The translations under genes and the position numbers were made by a program. A model generated the notes under the pieces. The model was not told where the DNA came from, did no database searches, and saw only the letters and a program-made list of their open reading frames with translations. Shown here piece by piece: positions 8,901 to 16,693 of a DNA stretch of 64,000 bases; positions within the stretch are counted from its first letter, which is position 1, and every line of letters starts with the position of its first letter. This DNA is from a bacterium. Lineage in GTDB: Bacteria > Bacteroidota > Ignavibacteria > SZUA-365. Location of the stretch: the NCBI GenBank assembly GCA_020444325.1, contig JAHLLD010000002.1:62001-126000 (forward strand), written 5' to 3'.

Positions 8901-9050
8901 CATGATTTACTCGGACGGCAGCGGCTTTCGCGGCATGTTCCGCACAACGGCACGCTCACCCTTGACGTCAGCGCTCTCCCTCGCGGCGTGTATATCCTGC
9001 GTCTCACGCATGCGCAGGGGAGCCTACAGCGGCGAGTGGTTTTGGAGTAG
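5949..9050 (+). CDS. T9SS-secreted VWA and Ig-like repeat protein, copy 2
   Basis: A 1033-residue protein of exactly the same length as the gene before it and with the same order of parts: signal peptide to SSAQAQ, VWA domain with DVSGSM and FTDGLDNAS, about seven Ig-like modules (for example WSTGDTTRAVAISDTGWYYV) and a T9SS sorting domain ending RRVVLE. The VWA parts are roughly 50-60% identical by eye, but the sorting domain and the first 80 nt after the stop are nearly identical in DNA, which suggests gene conversion or a shared inserted cassette. The ATG at 5949 has an AGAGGAAAT ribosome site and begins the signal peptide; upstream in-frame codons run through hairpin array A and are not coding. 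The ligand is unknown; surface adhesion is an inference. Confidence 0.88.
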   Translation: MKHLTTVIILCILLASSAQAQPNLNFKRITVNWPTIEVYFAVSCDGVPAHDMVKQNFAILENGKEIENFTYWCPDPSIRCAVSVALVADVSGSMRGEALDDAKLLMKSFVDLLDGQIDEATLISAGNDIRVEQIMTPLKLLLLPAVQQLESGGQSNTFDGVIRGIEELINSGVNQCRAILVFTDGLDNASEHGIDEIISLANRNRLRVFTISTGYTIQDVDLERLALFTGGRYYRRPNAGQMAAIYQEISSIIFQGFYECVLTYERGCADGSMRTVSVQLKDFCNGADEKSQTYRAPLDSTTFREQHFRLGTVVSEPTDIVSVPFLLDESLGSRTLFPFDITITNGRPARDILDVTIPPDSPLNGLSMSLDEYTDSIRIQLFDTLSVQSNDTLFALRYGTLGVFDSTFFPLSANVQTNYPCILTDVLDGGYYIVPKLFPIIEPEGPVSACPGDVVILRANEGFSEYRWSNGAKTESVSIDEGGVYFVDVVSFLGDTLRSKSVLVDMPRKRVVRIDTGSGLQICNGEQLELTVAGDTAGCRYFWNGSSTPSETMVASTEGEYWAVAVDFSGCTHPTDTVRVSVAAPSVTLNVGDVAWLCEEDTLRLTVTEQYPRYAWSTGDSTRSITITPDDWQLVTVTAWDSAGCMSFPRTVECRLFGSQLPAIFTPDGRALCNGIGIRLEAAVGITDVAWSTGERTRSIVVSAAGDYSLAAIDSNGCEVRDSVRIFDASTLPLPEIYAPTGLTLCDSWPIRLYTEDSYYGWKWSTGDTTRAVAISDTGWYYVDVMLASGCMLRSNPVHVDREFNPPPIIEIDGGTAMCPGDTIRLTAPAGQVLYFWNTKDTTRNILVTQPGIYAVTYLSPGGCENSTDAVRIRYHGEERPRLARSGDSLFTTSDAMSIQWVWDGVRIPGETDSVHHVTRTGRYWVEVVDSCGRTQRSDTLLVSTLDMRSPIANTPQLSVYPDPARNMQNLHISGCQGSMTVTLHDLLGRQRLSRHVPHNGTLTLDVSALPRGVYILRLTHAQGSLQRRVVLE
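8845..8869. repeat. Intragenic palindrome, second copy
   Basis: The same 25-nt perfect palindrome as at 5511-5535 (11-bp arms, loop AAT), again read in frame as RNMQNLHIS within the sorting domain. Confidence 0.9.
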
Positions 9051-9063
9051 GTATTGCCTCCTC

Positions 9064-9300
9064 GCGCCTTCGGCGCTCGGAGTCGTTGTTTCCTCCGCGA
9101 TGCGGAGTAGCTATTTCCATCCGCTGTGCGGATGGAGTTTTTGGCCCAGCTTCGCTGGTCCGGTCTTTTTCCAGGATAATAACATCACCGTGAAACGGTA
9201 AAGATACCTCCACCGCACAGCGGTGGAAACACCTCACCTCGCGAAGCGAGGGGAAACACCTCCCTCCGCGGAGCGGAGGGAAACAACTCCGCGGAGCGGA
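9064..9300. repeat. Hairpin array B after the second VWA gene
   Basis: Eight palindromes with 3-nt loops: 9064-9076, 9093-9107, 9117-9135, 9146-9158, 9210-9226, 9237-9251, 9262-9280 and 9288-9300. The first two match array A directly. From about 9140 onward the array matches array A in reverse complement, including the CCAGC hairpin with its flanks. The last four units form a regular run, each preceded by a form of ACCTC and followed by GGAAAC, with arms CCACCGC, CCTCGC, CCCTCCGC and TCCGC. The run ends about 20 nt before the next start codon. No gene is seen. Confidence 0.85.
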
Positions 9301-9321
9301 AAAAACAATTATCTTCCCTGT

Positions 9322-9924
9322 ATGAACTTCCTCCCCCCTGAATTCTATCGTCGTCCGGTGCTTACGGTTGCGCGAGAGCTGCTGGGAAAAATCTTCGTAC
9401 GAAAATTGGACGGGCAGCTGCTGAGTGGACGCATCGTGGAGGTGGAGGCATACCATCAGGATGGGGATGAATCTGCGCACAGCTATGGGGGAGAGAAGGG
9501 ACGCAACCGGGTGATGTTCAGGGATGGGGGATTGCTGTATGTTTACTTTACGTATGGCATGCATTTCTGCATGAATGTGGTCGTCGAAGGGGAGGGGACG
9601 GGAGCGGCCGTGCTGCTGCGCGCGATCGAACCGATGGACGGGATTGAGGTGATGAGAGAAAACAGGGGTGGGGATAAAAAGGATGTCGACTTGAGCAATG
9701 GACCGGCCAAACTCTGCCAGGCGCTCGGCATCGCCAGGGAAGAGAATGGGTTGCCGCTCGATGGAGGGGTCGTCGGAATTCTCGATGTGGAAGCGGTATC
9801 ATCCTCGAAAATTGCCGTTTCCACCCGTATCGGCATTTCCCGCAGCAAAGAACTGCCCTGGCGCTTCTTCCTGGAGAATAATCCTTTCGTCTCACGCGGA
9901 CGTCCGTCCGGCACCAGGGACTGA
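9322..9924 (+). CDS. 3-methyladenine DNA glycosylase (AAG/MPG family)
   Basis: A 200-residue base-excision repair enzyme that removes alkylated purines such as 3-methyladenine and hypoxanthine. Family motifs are present in order: ELLGK near residue 17, the catalytic region GRIVEVEAYHQDGDESAH (the Glu after VEV activates water), GLLYVYFTYGMHFCMNVV, AVLLRAIEP, the NGPAKLCQALGI block and PWRFFLENNPFVS at the end. Length is normal for bacterial members. I place the start at the ATG at 9322; the in-frame codons before it run through the palindrome array. Transcription may come from within or before the array. It has no functional tie to its neighbours. Confidence 0.93.
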   Translation: MNFLPPEFYRRPVLTVARELLGKIFVRKLDGQLLSGRIVEVEAYHQDGDESAHSYGGEKGRNRVMFRDGGLLYVYFTYGMHFCMNVVVEGEGTGAAVLLRAIEPMDGIEVMRENRGGDKKDVDLSNGPAKLCQALGIAREENGLPLDGGVVGILDVEAVSSSKIAVSTRIGISRSKELPWRFFLENNPFVSRGRPSGTRD

Positions 9925-10146
9925 ATCCCTTCCCAAATGCTTAATTTTTTTTGACCTGAAAAAAAGATTCCGGGTCTTGGTATCTGTTTATTTTTTTCAC
10001 ATTTTGATTCACGAGAACTGCCACTTTTCACTGCAGAAACCCGTCAGACCCGATTTGTGCATGACCATTTCTCAGCATCCGCAGACATCCTTCCATAGAT
10101 CTTCCCTCGTCTTTTCCTCTCTCAGAAACAATACAAGGAAGGTATC

Positions 10147-10635
10147 ATGAGCACTGGTGCCTATGCGTTCCTTTTCTTCGGGGATACCGAACAACTTCTC
10201 CCCGCAATCGATGCGGTGCGCGGAATGCCACAGACTCAGTCCTGGCATGCCGTGGACGGACATTATCACCTGGCCGTTGCGCTGTCCGATAATACGGTGC
10301 GCGACCAGCTCGCAGATCTGCCCGGTGTACAGAACATGCTGTACTGCGAGGTAGACAACGAAATTCGCGGCGGCTTCACTGTCGAAGCTGAACCCACGTA
10401 TGCATGGCTGACGATGGAAGTCGACAGTGAGAAAGCGGCCGAGGTGCAGGAAGCGCTCAAGGCGCTGCCTGAGAATTCCTTTCCCGCTCTCGCCTTCGGC
10501 GACTGTGGTGCCGTGGCTGCGATCAAAGGCGCGACCTTCGAGGTCGTAGACAAAATGGTGGAGAGCGCCGTGCGTCCCCTCGACGGCATGCTCCGCGTGA
10601 AACGTGACTGGATCATCGACCTCACCCAATTATAG
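10147..10635 (+). CDS. Double RAM (Lrp/AsnC-type) domain-like protein
   Basis: A 162-residue protein that opens the redox operon. I do not recognise a named family. The pattern suggests two ferredoxin-like repeats of the sort found in the C-terminal regulatory (RAM) domain of Lrp/AsnC proteins: residues 4-70 (start AYAFLFFGD, then DGHYHLAVALSDN, then LPGVQNMLYCEV) and residues 80-160 (start AYAWLTMEVD, later GDCGAVAAIKG, then RPLDGMLRVKRDW). There is no DNA-binding helix-turn-helix. The ATG has a good AAGGAAGG site. It ends 10 nt before the NuoE-like gene, so it is co-transcribed. A role as assembly factor, ligand sensor or subunit of the complex is inference. Confidence 0.75.
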   Translation: MSTGAYAFLFFGDTEQLLPAIDAVRGMPQTQSWHAVDGHYHLAVALSDNTVRDQLADLPGVQNMLYCEVDNEIRGGFTVEAEPTYAWLTMEVDSEKAAEVQEALKALPENSFPALAFGDCGAVAAIKGATFEVVDKMVESAVRPLDGMLRVKRDWIIDLTQL

Positions 10636-10645
10636 AGGCAGACAG

Positions 10646-11140
10646 ATGGTAGAACAACACACTGAAGAATTCAAACAATTCAATGTCGACCTCTGGAAGT
10701 ACGACGGACATGAGGGTGCGCTCATTCCGCTGCTGCAGTCGGCACAGGACACCTACGGGTACGTCCCGGAAAAGGCTATTCATTATATAAGCCATGTCAC
10801 CGGCATCCCTGCCGCTGAGATTTACGGGGTGGTAACGTTTTATGCGCAGTTCCGCACCAAACCGCTGGGCAAGAATATCATTCGCGTCTGCAATGGCACA
10901 GCCTGCCATGTCAACGGCGTGAAGATGCTCTATAACACGATCCAGGAAGAGCTGGGCGTCAACTATGACGAGACGACCGACGACGGCGAATTCTCGCTGC
11001 TGTCAGTGGCCTGCATCGGTTGCTGCTCACTCGCTCCGGTGATCACAATTAATGGTGAGGTGTTCGGTCGCCTCACAGCAGCGAAGCTGCGTAAAATCCT
11101 TCGCGATGCCCAGCGTCGCGCCAAAGCAAGCGAACAGTAA
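10646..11140 (+). CDS. NuoE-like [2Fe-2S] subunit of an NAD-dependent redox complex
   Basis: A 164-residue thioredoxin-like ferredoxin of the NuoE/HydC/StnC family. The N-terminal helical part has YGYVPEKAIHYIS and AEIYGVVTFYAQF. The four cluster ligands follow: C and C in VCNGTACHVNG near residue 90, and C and C in ACIGCCSLAPV near residue 127, so the family [2Fe-2S] site is intact. It would pass electrons to or from the NuoF-like partner encoded 16 nt downstream. The ATG at 10646 follows AGAGGCAG. The order of the genes matches electron-bifurcating hydrogenases, NAD-dependent formate dehydrogenases and the Stn transhydrogenase. Confidence 0.93.
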   Translation: MVEQHTEEFKQFNVDLWKYDGHEGALIPLLQSAQDTYGYVPEKAIHYISHVTGIPAAEIYGVVTFYAQFRTKPLGKNIIRVCNGTACHVNGVKMLYNTIQEELGVNYDETTDDGEFSLLSVACIGCCSLAPVITINGEVFGRLTAAKLRKILRDAQRRAKASEQ

Positions 11141-11156
11141 AGGCGGCGAGGCATAC

Positions 11157-12914
11157 ATGAAAACAGTATTAGTAGGACTCGGAACCTGTGGTATTTCCGC
11201 AGGCGGAGAAAAAGTTTACCGGGCGCTGCAGGAAGAACTCAAAGAGCATCCCGGCGCATTTGAACTCAAGGAAACCGGCTGTATAGGCATGTGCTACCGT
11301 GAGCCACTGGTAGAAATCCAGGACGGCAATGGCGGCAGCCACCTCTACGCCGAAGTATCACCCGATCGCGTGGGCCGCATTGTTGAAGAGGATATCGTCG
11401 GCGATACCGTCATCGACGACTGGCTCGCCACGGGCGAGGACAGGGAAAAGGGCTTCTTCGAAAATCAGGTACGCATCGTGCTGCGCAACTCGGGTATCAT
11501 CGATCCGGGCAGTATCGAAGAGTATATCGAGCGCGACGGCTACAAGGCCGTAACCAAGGCGCTGAAGGAAATGACACCGGAAACGGTGATCGACGAAGTG
11601 CTGGCCTCCGGACTCCGCGGACGCGGAGGCGGCGGTTTCCCGACGGGCAAGAAATGGCAGTTTACCCGCGGTGCCGAAGGCACGAAAAAATACATTATCT
11701 GTAATGCTGACGAGGGCGATCCGGGCGCGTTCATGGATCGTTCGATTCTTGAAAGCGATCCGCACTCCGTGCTCGAAGGTATGATGATCGCAGGATACGC
11801 GATCGGCGCCGACGAAGCGTATATCTACTGTCGCGCGGAATATCCGAAAGCAATCGCACGCCTGCGTCTGGCGATTTCCCAGGCCATGAAGCGCGGACTG
11901 CTCGGAGAGAACATCCTCGACACCGGCTTCAATTTCAAGATCAAGATCAAGGAAGGTGCCGGTGCGTTCGTCTGTGGTGAGGAAACCGCACTGATCGCGT
12001 CCATCGAAGGACGCCGCGGCATGCCGCGCTTCCGTCCTCCTTTCCCGGCTGTCTCCGGTCTCTGGGGAAAACCAACGAACATCAACAATGTTGAAACCTT
12101 CGCCAATGTACCCTGGATCATCGCCAACGGCGGCAGCGCCTTTGCCGGGTATGGAACCGAGAACAGCAAGGGCACCAAGGTGTTCGCCATGGCAGGAAAG
12201 GTGCGGCGTACGGGACTGATCGAAGTGCCGATGGGACTGACCATCAAGTCGATCATTTTTGACGTCTGCGGCGGTATCCATGACGACAAGGAGTTCAAGG
12301 CCGTGCAGATGGGTGGTCCATCCGGCGGCTGTATCCCGGCTTCGATGTGCGATATCGCAGTCGATTACCAGGAAGTAAACAAAACCGGCGCCATCATGGG
12401 GTCGGGCGGTCTCATCGTGATGGACGAAACGACCTGCATGGTCGACGTCGCGAAATTCTTCCTCACTTTCACGCAGGCGGAATCCTGCGGCAAGTGTACG
12501 TTCTGCCGCATCGGAACCAAGCGCATGCTCGAAATTCTTGAGCGCATCACCGAGGGCGAAGGAACGATGGAAGACCTCGATAACCTCGAGGAACTGAGCG
12601 AACAGATCCGTTCGGCGTCGCTGTGCGGACTCGGACAGACGGCTCCCAACCCCGTCATCACGACGCTCAAATACTTCCGCGAAGAGTACGAAGCGCATAT
12701 TAAAGACAAGAAGTGCCCCGCACACGAATGCGCCTCGCTGCTCACGTATGATATCAATGAAAACTGTAACGGCTGCACGGCCTGTCTACGGGCCTGTCCC
12801 ACGGCCGCGATAACAGGCGAGCGCAAAGAGATGCATTACCTGAACCAGGATCTGTGCATCAAGTGCGGAAAATGTTTCACAGTGTGTCGCTTTGACGCGG
12901 TAACGAAGGATTGA
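11157..12914 (+). CDS. NuoF-like NAD/FMN flavoprotein with extra ferredoxin domains
   Basis: A 585-residue subunit of the NuoF/HydB/StnB type that carries the NAD(H) and FMN site. In order: an N-terminal thioredoxin-like [2Fe-2S] domain (GTCGISAGG, then ETGCIGMC), the nucleotide-binding glycine loop GLRGRGGGGFPTGKKW near residue 150, the FMN region NADEGDPGAFMDR near 185, an SLBB region, the [4Fe-4S] motif ESCGKCTFCRIGTKRM near 445, and a C-terminal 2[4Fe-4S] ferredoxin domain (NCNGCTACLRACP and LCIKCGKCFTVC) at 535-580. The extra domains mark it as a HydB-like form rather than respiratory complex I NuoF. I chose the ATG at 11157, which follows GGCGGCGAGG. It is 16 nt after the previous stop. 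Confidence 0.94.
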   Translation: MKTVLVGLGTCGISAGGEKVYRALQEELKEHPGAFELKETGCIGMCYREPLVEIQDGNGGSHLYAEVSPDRVGRIVEEDIVGDTVIDDWLATGEDREKGFFENQVRIVLRNSGIIDPGSIEEYIERDGYKAVTKALKEMTPETVIDEVLASGLRGRGGGGFPTGKKWQFTRGAEGTKKYIICNADEGDPGAFMDRSILESDPHSVLEGMMIAGYAIGADEAYIYCRAEYPKAIARLRLAISQAMKRGLLGENILDTGFNFKIKIKEGAGAFVCGEETALIASIEGRRGMPRFRPPFPAVSGLWGKPTNINNVETFANVPWIIANGGSAFAGYGTENSKGTKVFAMAGKVRRTGLIEVPMGLTIKSIIFDVCGGIHDDKEFKAVQMGGPSGGCIPASMCDIAVDYQEVNKTGAIMGSGGLIVMDETTCMVDVAKFFLTFTQAESCGKCTFCRIGTKRMLEILERITEGEGTMEDLDNLEELSEQIRSASLCGLGQTAPNPVITTLKYFREEYEAHIKDKKCPAHECASLLTYDINENCNGCTACLRACPTAAITGERKEMHYLNQDLCIKCGKCFTVCRFDAVTKD

Positions 12915-12922
12915 GGTGCACC

Positions 12923-15900
12923 ATGGTAACACTTACGATAAACGGAAAGCAAGTAACCGCATCCCCCGACAAGACCATCCTCCAGGTATGTGAAGATCAG
13001 GGTATCGACACGATTCCCACGCTCTGTTACGACGAGAAGCTGCCGCCGTTTGGCTCCTGCTTCCTCTGCGTAGTGGAGATGGAAGGACAGAATAAACTCT
13101 TCCCGTCGTGCTCGACCAAGGTCGGCGAAGGCATGGTCATTAATACACAGTCCGAGAAAGTCCGCCGCGCGCGCAAGACCTGTCTCGAACTGATCGTTTC
13201 AAATCACTACGCCGACTGCTTCGGCCCCTGCCGCCTCAACTGTCCGGCAGATGTCGACATCCAGGGCTACATGTCGCTCATCAGCCTTGGCAAATTCAAG
13301 GAAGCCGTCGCGCTGATCAAGGAAAAGAACCCGTTGCCTTCGGTCTGCGGACGCGTCTGTACTCGCAAATGCGAGGTCAACTGCCGTCGTACGCTGGTCG
13401 ATTCTCCGGTGGGCATCGATTTCCTGAAACGCTATGTGGCCGATCAGGATATGATCGGTGACATGTGGAAGCCGGAAGTCAAGGACGACAACGGCGTGCG
13501 TGTCGCGATTATCGGTGGTGGTCCCGCCGGACTCACCGCGGCGTACTATCTCGCCATTGAAGGGTATCGTCCGGTCGTGTACGAGGCCCTCCCGCATCTC
13601 GGCGGTATGCTCCGCTACGGTATCCCCGAGTACCGCCTCCCGAAGGAAGTGCTCGACAAGGAAATCAGCTGGATTACCGATCTCGGTGTGGAAGTACATA
13701 CCGGCCGCATGCTGGGTAAGGACTTCTCGATGGACGATCTCTTTGACCAGGGATTCCGCTCGGTTTTTGTCGCACTCGGCGCACAGATCGGCAAGCCCAT
13801 GCGCGTGGAAAACGAGGAAGCCGAGGGCGTGCTCTCCGGCGTCGAATTCCTGCGCAACGTCGAGATGAAAACAAATCCTGACATCAAGGGACGCGTGGTT
13901 GTGGTCGGTGGTGGTAACACCGCGATCGATGCTGCCCGCACGTCGCTTCGTCTCGGTGCGAAAGAAGTCGTGCTGCTGTATCGCCGCACGCGCAATGAGA
14001 TGCCCGCCAACGAGATGGAAATCGTTGCCGCCGAAGAAGAAGGCGTGAAGATGGAATTCCTCGCCGCGCCGACGAAAGTCAACGTGGAAGAGGGACGTAT
14101 GAAATCCCTCGAATGCCTTCGCATGGAGCTCGGCGAGCCCGACGAAAGCGGCCGTCGCCGTCCGGTGAAGATCGAAGGATCCGAATACACGCTTGACTGC
14201 GACTGGATCATCTCTGCTATCGGACAGGAGCCGGATCTCGACGGTGTCGATACGGTCGAAGACATCCAGGTGACCAAGTGGAAAACCATCGAAGCGAAGT
14301 CCGGCACGTTTGAAACCGATCGTCCGGGTGTGTTCTCCGGTGGTGACGTGGTCACGGGTCCCGCTGACGCGATCGATGCCATCGCCGCAGGACGCATGGC
14401 TGCCCGAGCGATCGACAAATATGTGCAGACAGGCATTGTGGAACCCCTGACCGACCGCTTCGAATCCAAGCGTGACAACTTCCATAAAATGACACGCGAG
14501 GACATCCCTCTCGTCAAGGAAAGCACGCGTCATCACGCAGAGGAGATCCCTGTCGCCGAACGCCTCAAAGGTTTTGGTGAAGTGGAGAAAGCCTACAGTG
14601 ATGAAACCGCATTTGAAGAAGCGCTTCGCTGCGCGGAATGCGGCTGCGATGCAGGACTCTCCTGCCGTCTGCAGGATTACTGCACTGAGTACGGTGTGGA
14701 TCAGACACGCTTCGTGGGTGAGTTCAACCGCTACACCCCCGACACGCGTCATCCCTTCATCAAGATTGATTCGAACAAGTGCATTAACTGTGGCCGCTGC
14801 GTCAATACGTGCAAGGACATCCTGAACGTGGCCGCGCTCGGATTCGTCAACCGCGGCTTCCGAACCATCGTCAAGCCGGCGATGGAGAAAGCCCTGCACG
14901 AAACCAATTGCGTGAGCTGCGGTAACTGCATCGACGTGTGTCCTACCGGCACCCTCGTCGAAAGAATGCCGTTCCGTCGTTCGGGTCCCTGGCAGATGGA
15001 TGCCGTCTTCAACGTCTGCAACTACTGCTCGGTTGGCTGCAACGTCACGCTGAAAGTGAAAGCCCCGGATCTGTTTTACGTCGTCGGCGCAGCCCCCGAC
15101 ATGGCTCCGAACTTTGGCGAGCTGTGTGTGAAGGGACGCTTCGGCTATCAGCATTATCTCGATGGCAGCCGCGTCAAGAAGCCGATGGTTCGCAAGGACG
15201 GCGAACTCGTGGAAGTCTCCTGGGAAGAAGCCTTTGAGGCCATTCACAAGGGACGTAAGCGCATTCTTGAGGACTACGGCGCAGACAGTGTGCTCGTATC
15301 CGCTTCGCCGAAGCTGACGGACGAGGAACTCTATCTTGCCGGTCGCTATGGACGCACCGCACTCGAGACGAACAACCTCGTTTCCTTCCACAAGCTCGTC
15401 AGTGGTGCCGATTATCACGCACTCGATGAGATGCTCGGAAGCACGCTTGCCAGCGTGAGTGTCGAAGAAGTCGAAAACGCAGATCTCTATCTGTTCCTCG
15501 GTGGTAATCCCACCAACGAGAATCCTGTCATGGGCTGGCGGGTCAAGCGTCGCATGCGCCAGGGCACGGAAGCGATCGTGATCAACAGCGCCGAGATCGA
15601 CCTCGTACCGCATGCCAGCGTGTGGGCGGATCCTCGTCGCGGTACCTCGACCAAGCTGCTCAATGGTGTCATTGCCGAGCTGCTGCGCCGTGGTGGGATC
15701 AATGAAGACTTCATCGGACGCCGCACCGCGAATTTCGATCAGGTGAAGGCGCAGCTCGAGAGCATTGATCTCTCCGATGTCGCGAGCGTCACCGGCGTTC
15801 CGGAAGTGCAGATCACCCGTATTGTCGAGCTTCTGCTCGATCCCGAGAAGAAGGTGGTCGCATGGTATAACCTCGACAGCAGGCTCGACCGTGCGAACGA

Positions 15901-16654
15901 CGATCTGAAGGCTCTGGCGACGCTGATGATGATGCTCGGCAAGATCGGCGTTGAAGGCTCCGGTATCGCGCTGTTCACCAGCGAGTGCAATCACACCGGA
16001 ATGAGCATCGCCGGTTTCGACCGCCAGATGCTGCCGGGTGGTGCAAACATCAAGAACGAGCGCATCCTCGATGCCGTCAATCGCTTCTGGAAGCACGACA
16101 TCAGCAAGGTGCTTGAAAGCGGCACGAACATCTCCCGGAAAATCCGCGAAGATAAAATCCGCGCCGCCTTCGTCCTGGGTGAGAATCCTTCCGCATCGGA
16201 AGACTACAATGCCTTCATCAACAATCTGGAATTCCTCGTCGTGGCAGACATGTACCTGACGGAGACCGCCCAGATGGCAGATGTATTCCTCCCGATGTCG
16301 AGTTATCTCGAGAGCAAGGGACACCTCACGAACTGGGCCGGTGTGCGTCAGCAGACCAATCCCATCGGTGAGCCCGCCAACGGGATGTCGAACATCGAAC
16401 TGCTGCGCAAGCTTCTCGAGATGGAAGGACTCAAGCCGGAATTCAACGGCTACGAGGACCTCTCGCAGGAAATGATGTCCTTCATCCGTCAGCAGGGACT
16501 CGAAGGCCGCATCGACCGCACCTTCCCGACCGATGACGGTAAGGCACACTTCATCCTCTACTCCGATCAGGTACTCGCAACCAGCGCCAAAATCCCTCAC
16601 GTGCTCGAAATCGACGCACGCATGGCAGAACGCACCACTCTGATCGAGGCTTAA
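12923..16654 (+). CDS. Fusion of [2Fe-2S], GltD-like and formate-dehydrogenase-like domains
   Basis: A 1243-residue protein. Residues 1-110 form a NuoG/FdhA-type [2Fe-2S] domain (C35, C46, C49, C63). Residues 95-190 hold a GltD-type cysteine-rich segment (CPADVDIQGYMSL; CGRVCTRKCEVNC). Residues 190-480 are a flavin/NAD(P)H oxidoreductase like glutamate synthase small subunit or NfnB (IIGGGPAGLTAAYYLA and VVVGGGNTAIDAAR). Two [4Fe-4S] sites follow near 620 and 660 (CINCGRCVNTC, CVSCGNCIDVC), then a molybdopterin oxidoreductase domain from about 695 with CNYCSVGC. Where formate dehydrogenases carry Cys or Sec before His-Gly, this protein reads HKLVSGADYHAL, and no in-frame TGA is present. NADPH-linked electron transfer is therefore more likely than formate oxidation. 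It starts 8 nt after the NuoF-like gene, with GAGGTG as ribosome site. Confidence 0.9.
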   Translation: MVTLTINGKQVTASPDKTILQVCEDQGIDTIPTLCYDEKLPPFGSCFLCVVEMEGQNKLFPSCSTKVGEGMVINTQSEKVRRARKTCLELIVSNHYADCFGPCRLNCPADVDIQGYMSLISLGKFKEAVALIKEKNPLPSVCGRVCTRKCEVNCRRTLVDSPVGIDFLKRYVADQDMIGDMWKPEVKDDNGVRVAIIGGGPAGLTAAYYLAIEGYRPVVYEALPHLGGMLRYGIPEYRLPKEVLDKEISWITDLGVEVHTGRMLGKDFSMDDLFDQGFRSVFVALGAQIGKPMRVENEEAEGVLSGVEFLRNVEMKTNPDIKGRVVVVGGGNTAIDAARTSLRLGAKEVVLLYRRTRNEMPANEMEIVAAEEEGVKMEFLAAPTKVNVEEGRMKSLECLRMELGEPDESGRRRPVKIEGSEYTLDCDWIISAIGQEPDLDGVDTVEDIQVTKWKTIEAKSGTFETDRPGVFSGGDVVTGPADAIDAIAAGRMAARAIDKYVQTGIVEPLTDRFESKRDNFHKMTREDIPLVKESTRHHAEEIPVAERLKGFGEVEKAYSDETAFEEALRCAECGCDAGLSCRLQDYCTEYGVDQTRFVGEFNRYTPDTRHPFIKIDSNKCINCGRCVNTCKDILNVAALGFVNRGFRTIVKPAMEKALHETNCVSCGNCIDVCPTGTLVERMPFRRSGPWQMDAVFNVCNYCSVGCNVTLKVKAPDLFYVVGAAPDMAPNFGELCVKGRFGYQHYLDGSRVKKPMVRKDGELVEVSWEEAFEAIHKGRKRILEDYGADSVLVSASPKLTDEELYLAGRYGRTALETNNLVSFHKLVSGADYHALDEMLGSTLASVSVEEVENADLYLFLGGNPTNENPVMGWRVKRRMRQGTEAIVINSAEIDLVPHASVWADPRRGTSTKLLNGVIAELLRRGGINEDFIGRRTANFDQVKAQLESIDLSDVASVTGVPEVQITRIVELLLDPEKKVVAWYNLDSRLDRANDDLKALATLMMMLGKIGVEGSGIALFTSECNHTGMSIAGFDRQMLPGGANIKNERILDAVNRFWKHDISKVLESGTNISRKIREDKIRAAFVLGENPSASEDYNAFINNLEFLVVADMYLTETAQMADVFLPMSSYLESKGHLTNWAGVRQQTNPIGEPANGMSNIELLRKLLEMEGLKPEFNGYEDLSQEMMSFIRQQGLEGRIDRTFPTDDGKAHFILYSDQVLATSAKIPHVLEIDARMAERTTLIEA

Positions 16655-16693
16655 GAGGAATAAGGTTCTCAGTTTATGCTGAGTATTTGTTAG

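Noticed and set aside
9210-9300. CRISPR array
   Set aside because: Units are palindromes with differing arms and almost no spacers; there is no constant direct repeat of 23-40 bp and no cas gene.
15361-15420. Selenocysteine codon in the formate-dehydrogenase-like domain
   Set aside because: I read the codons of this region and found no in-frame TGA; the position corresponds to Val/Ser.
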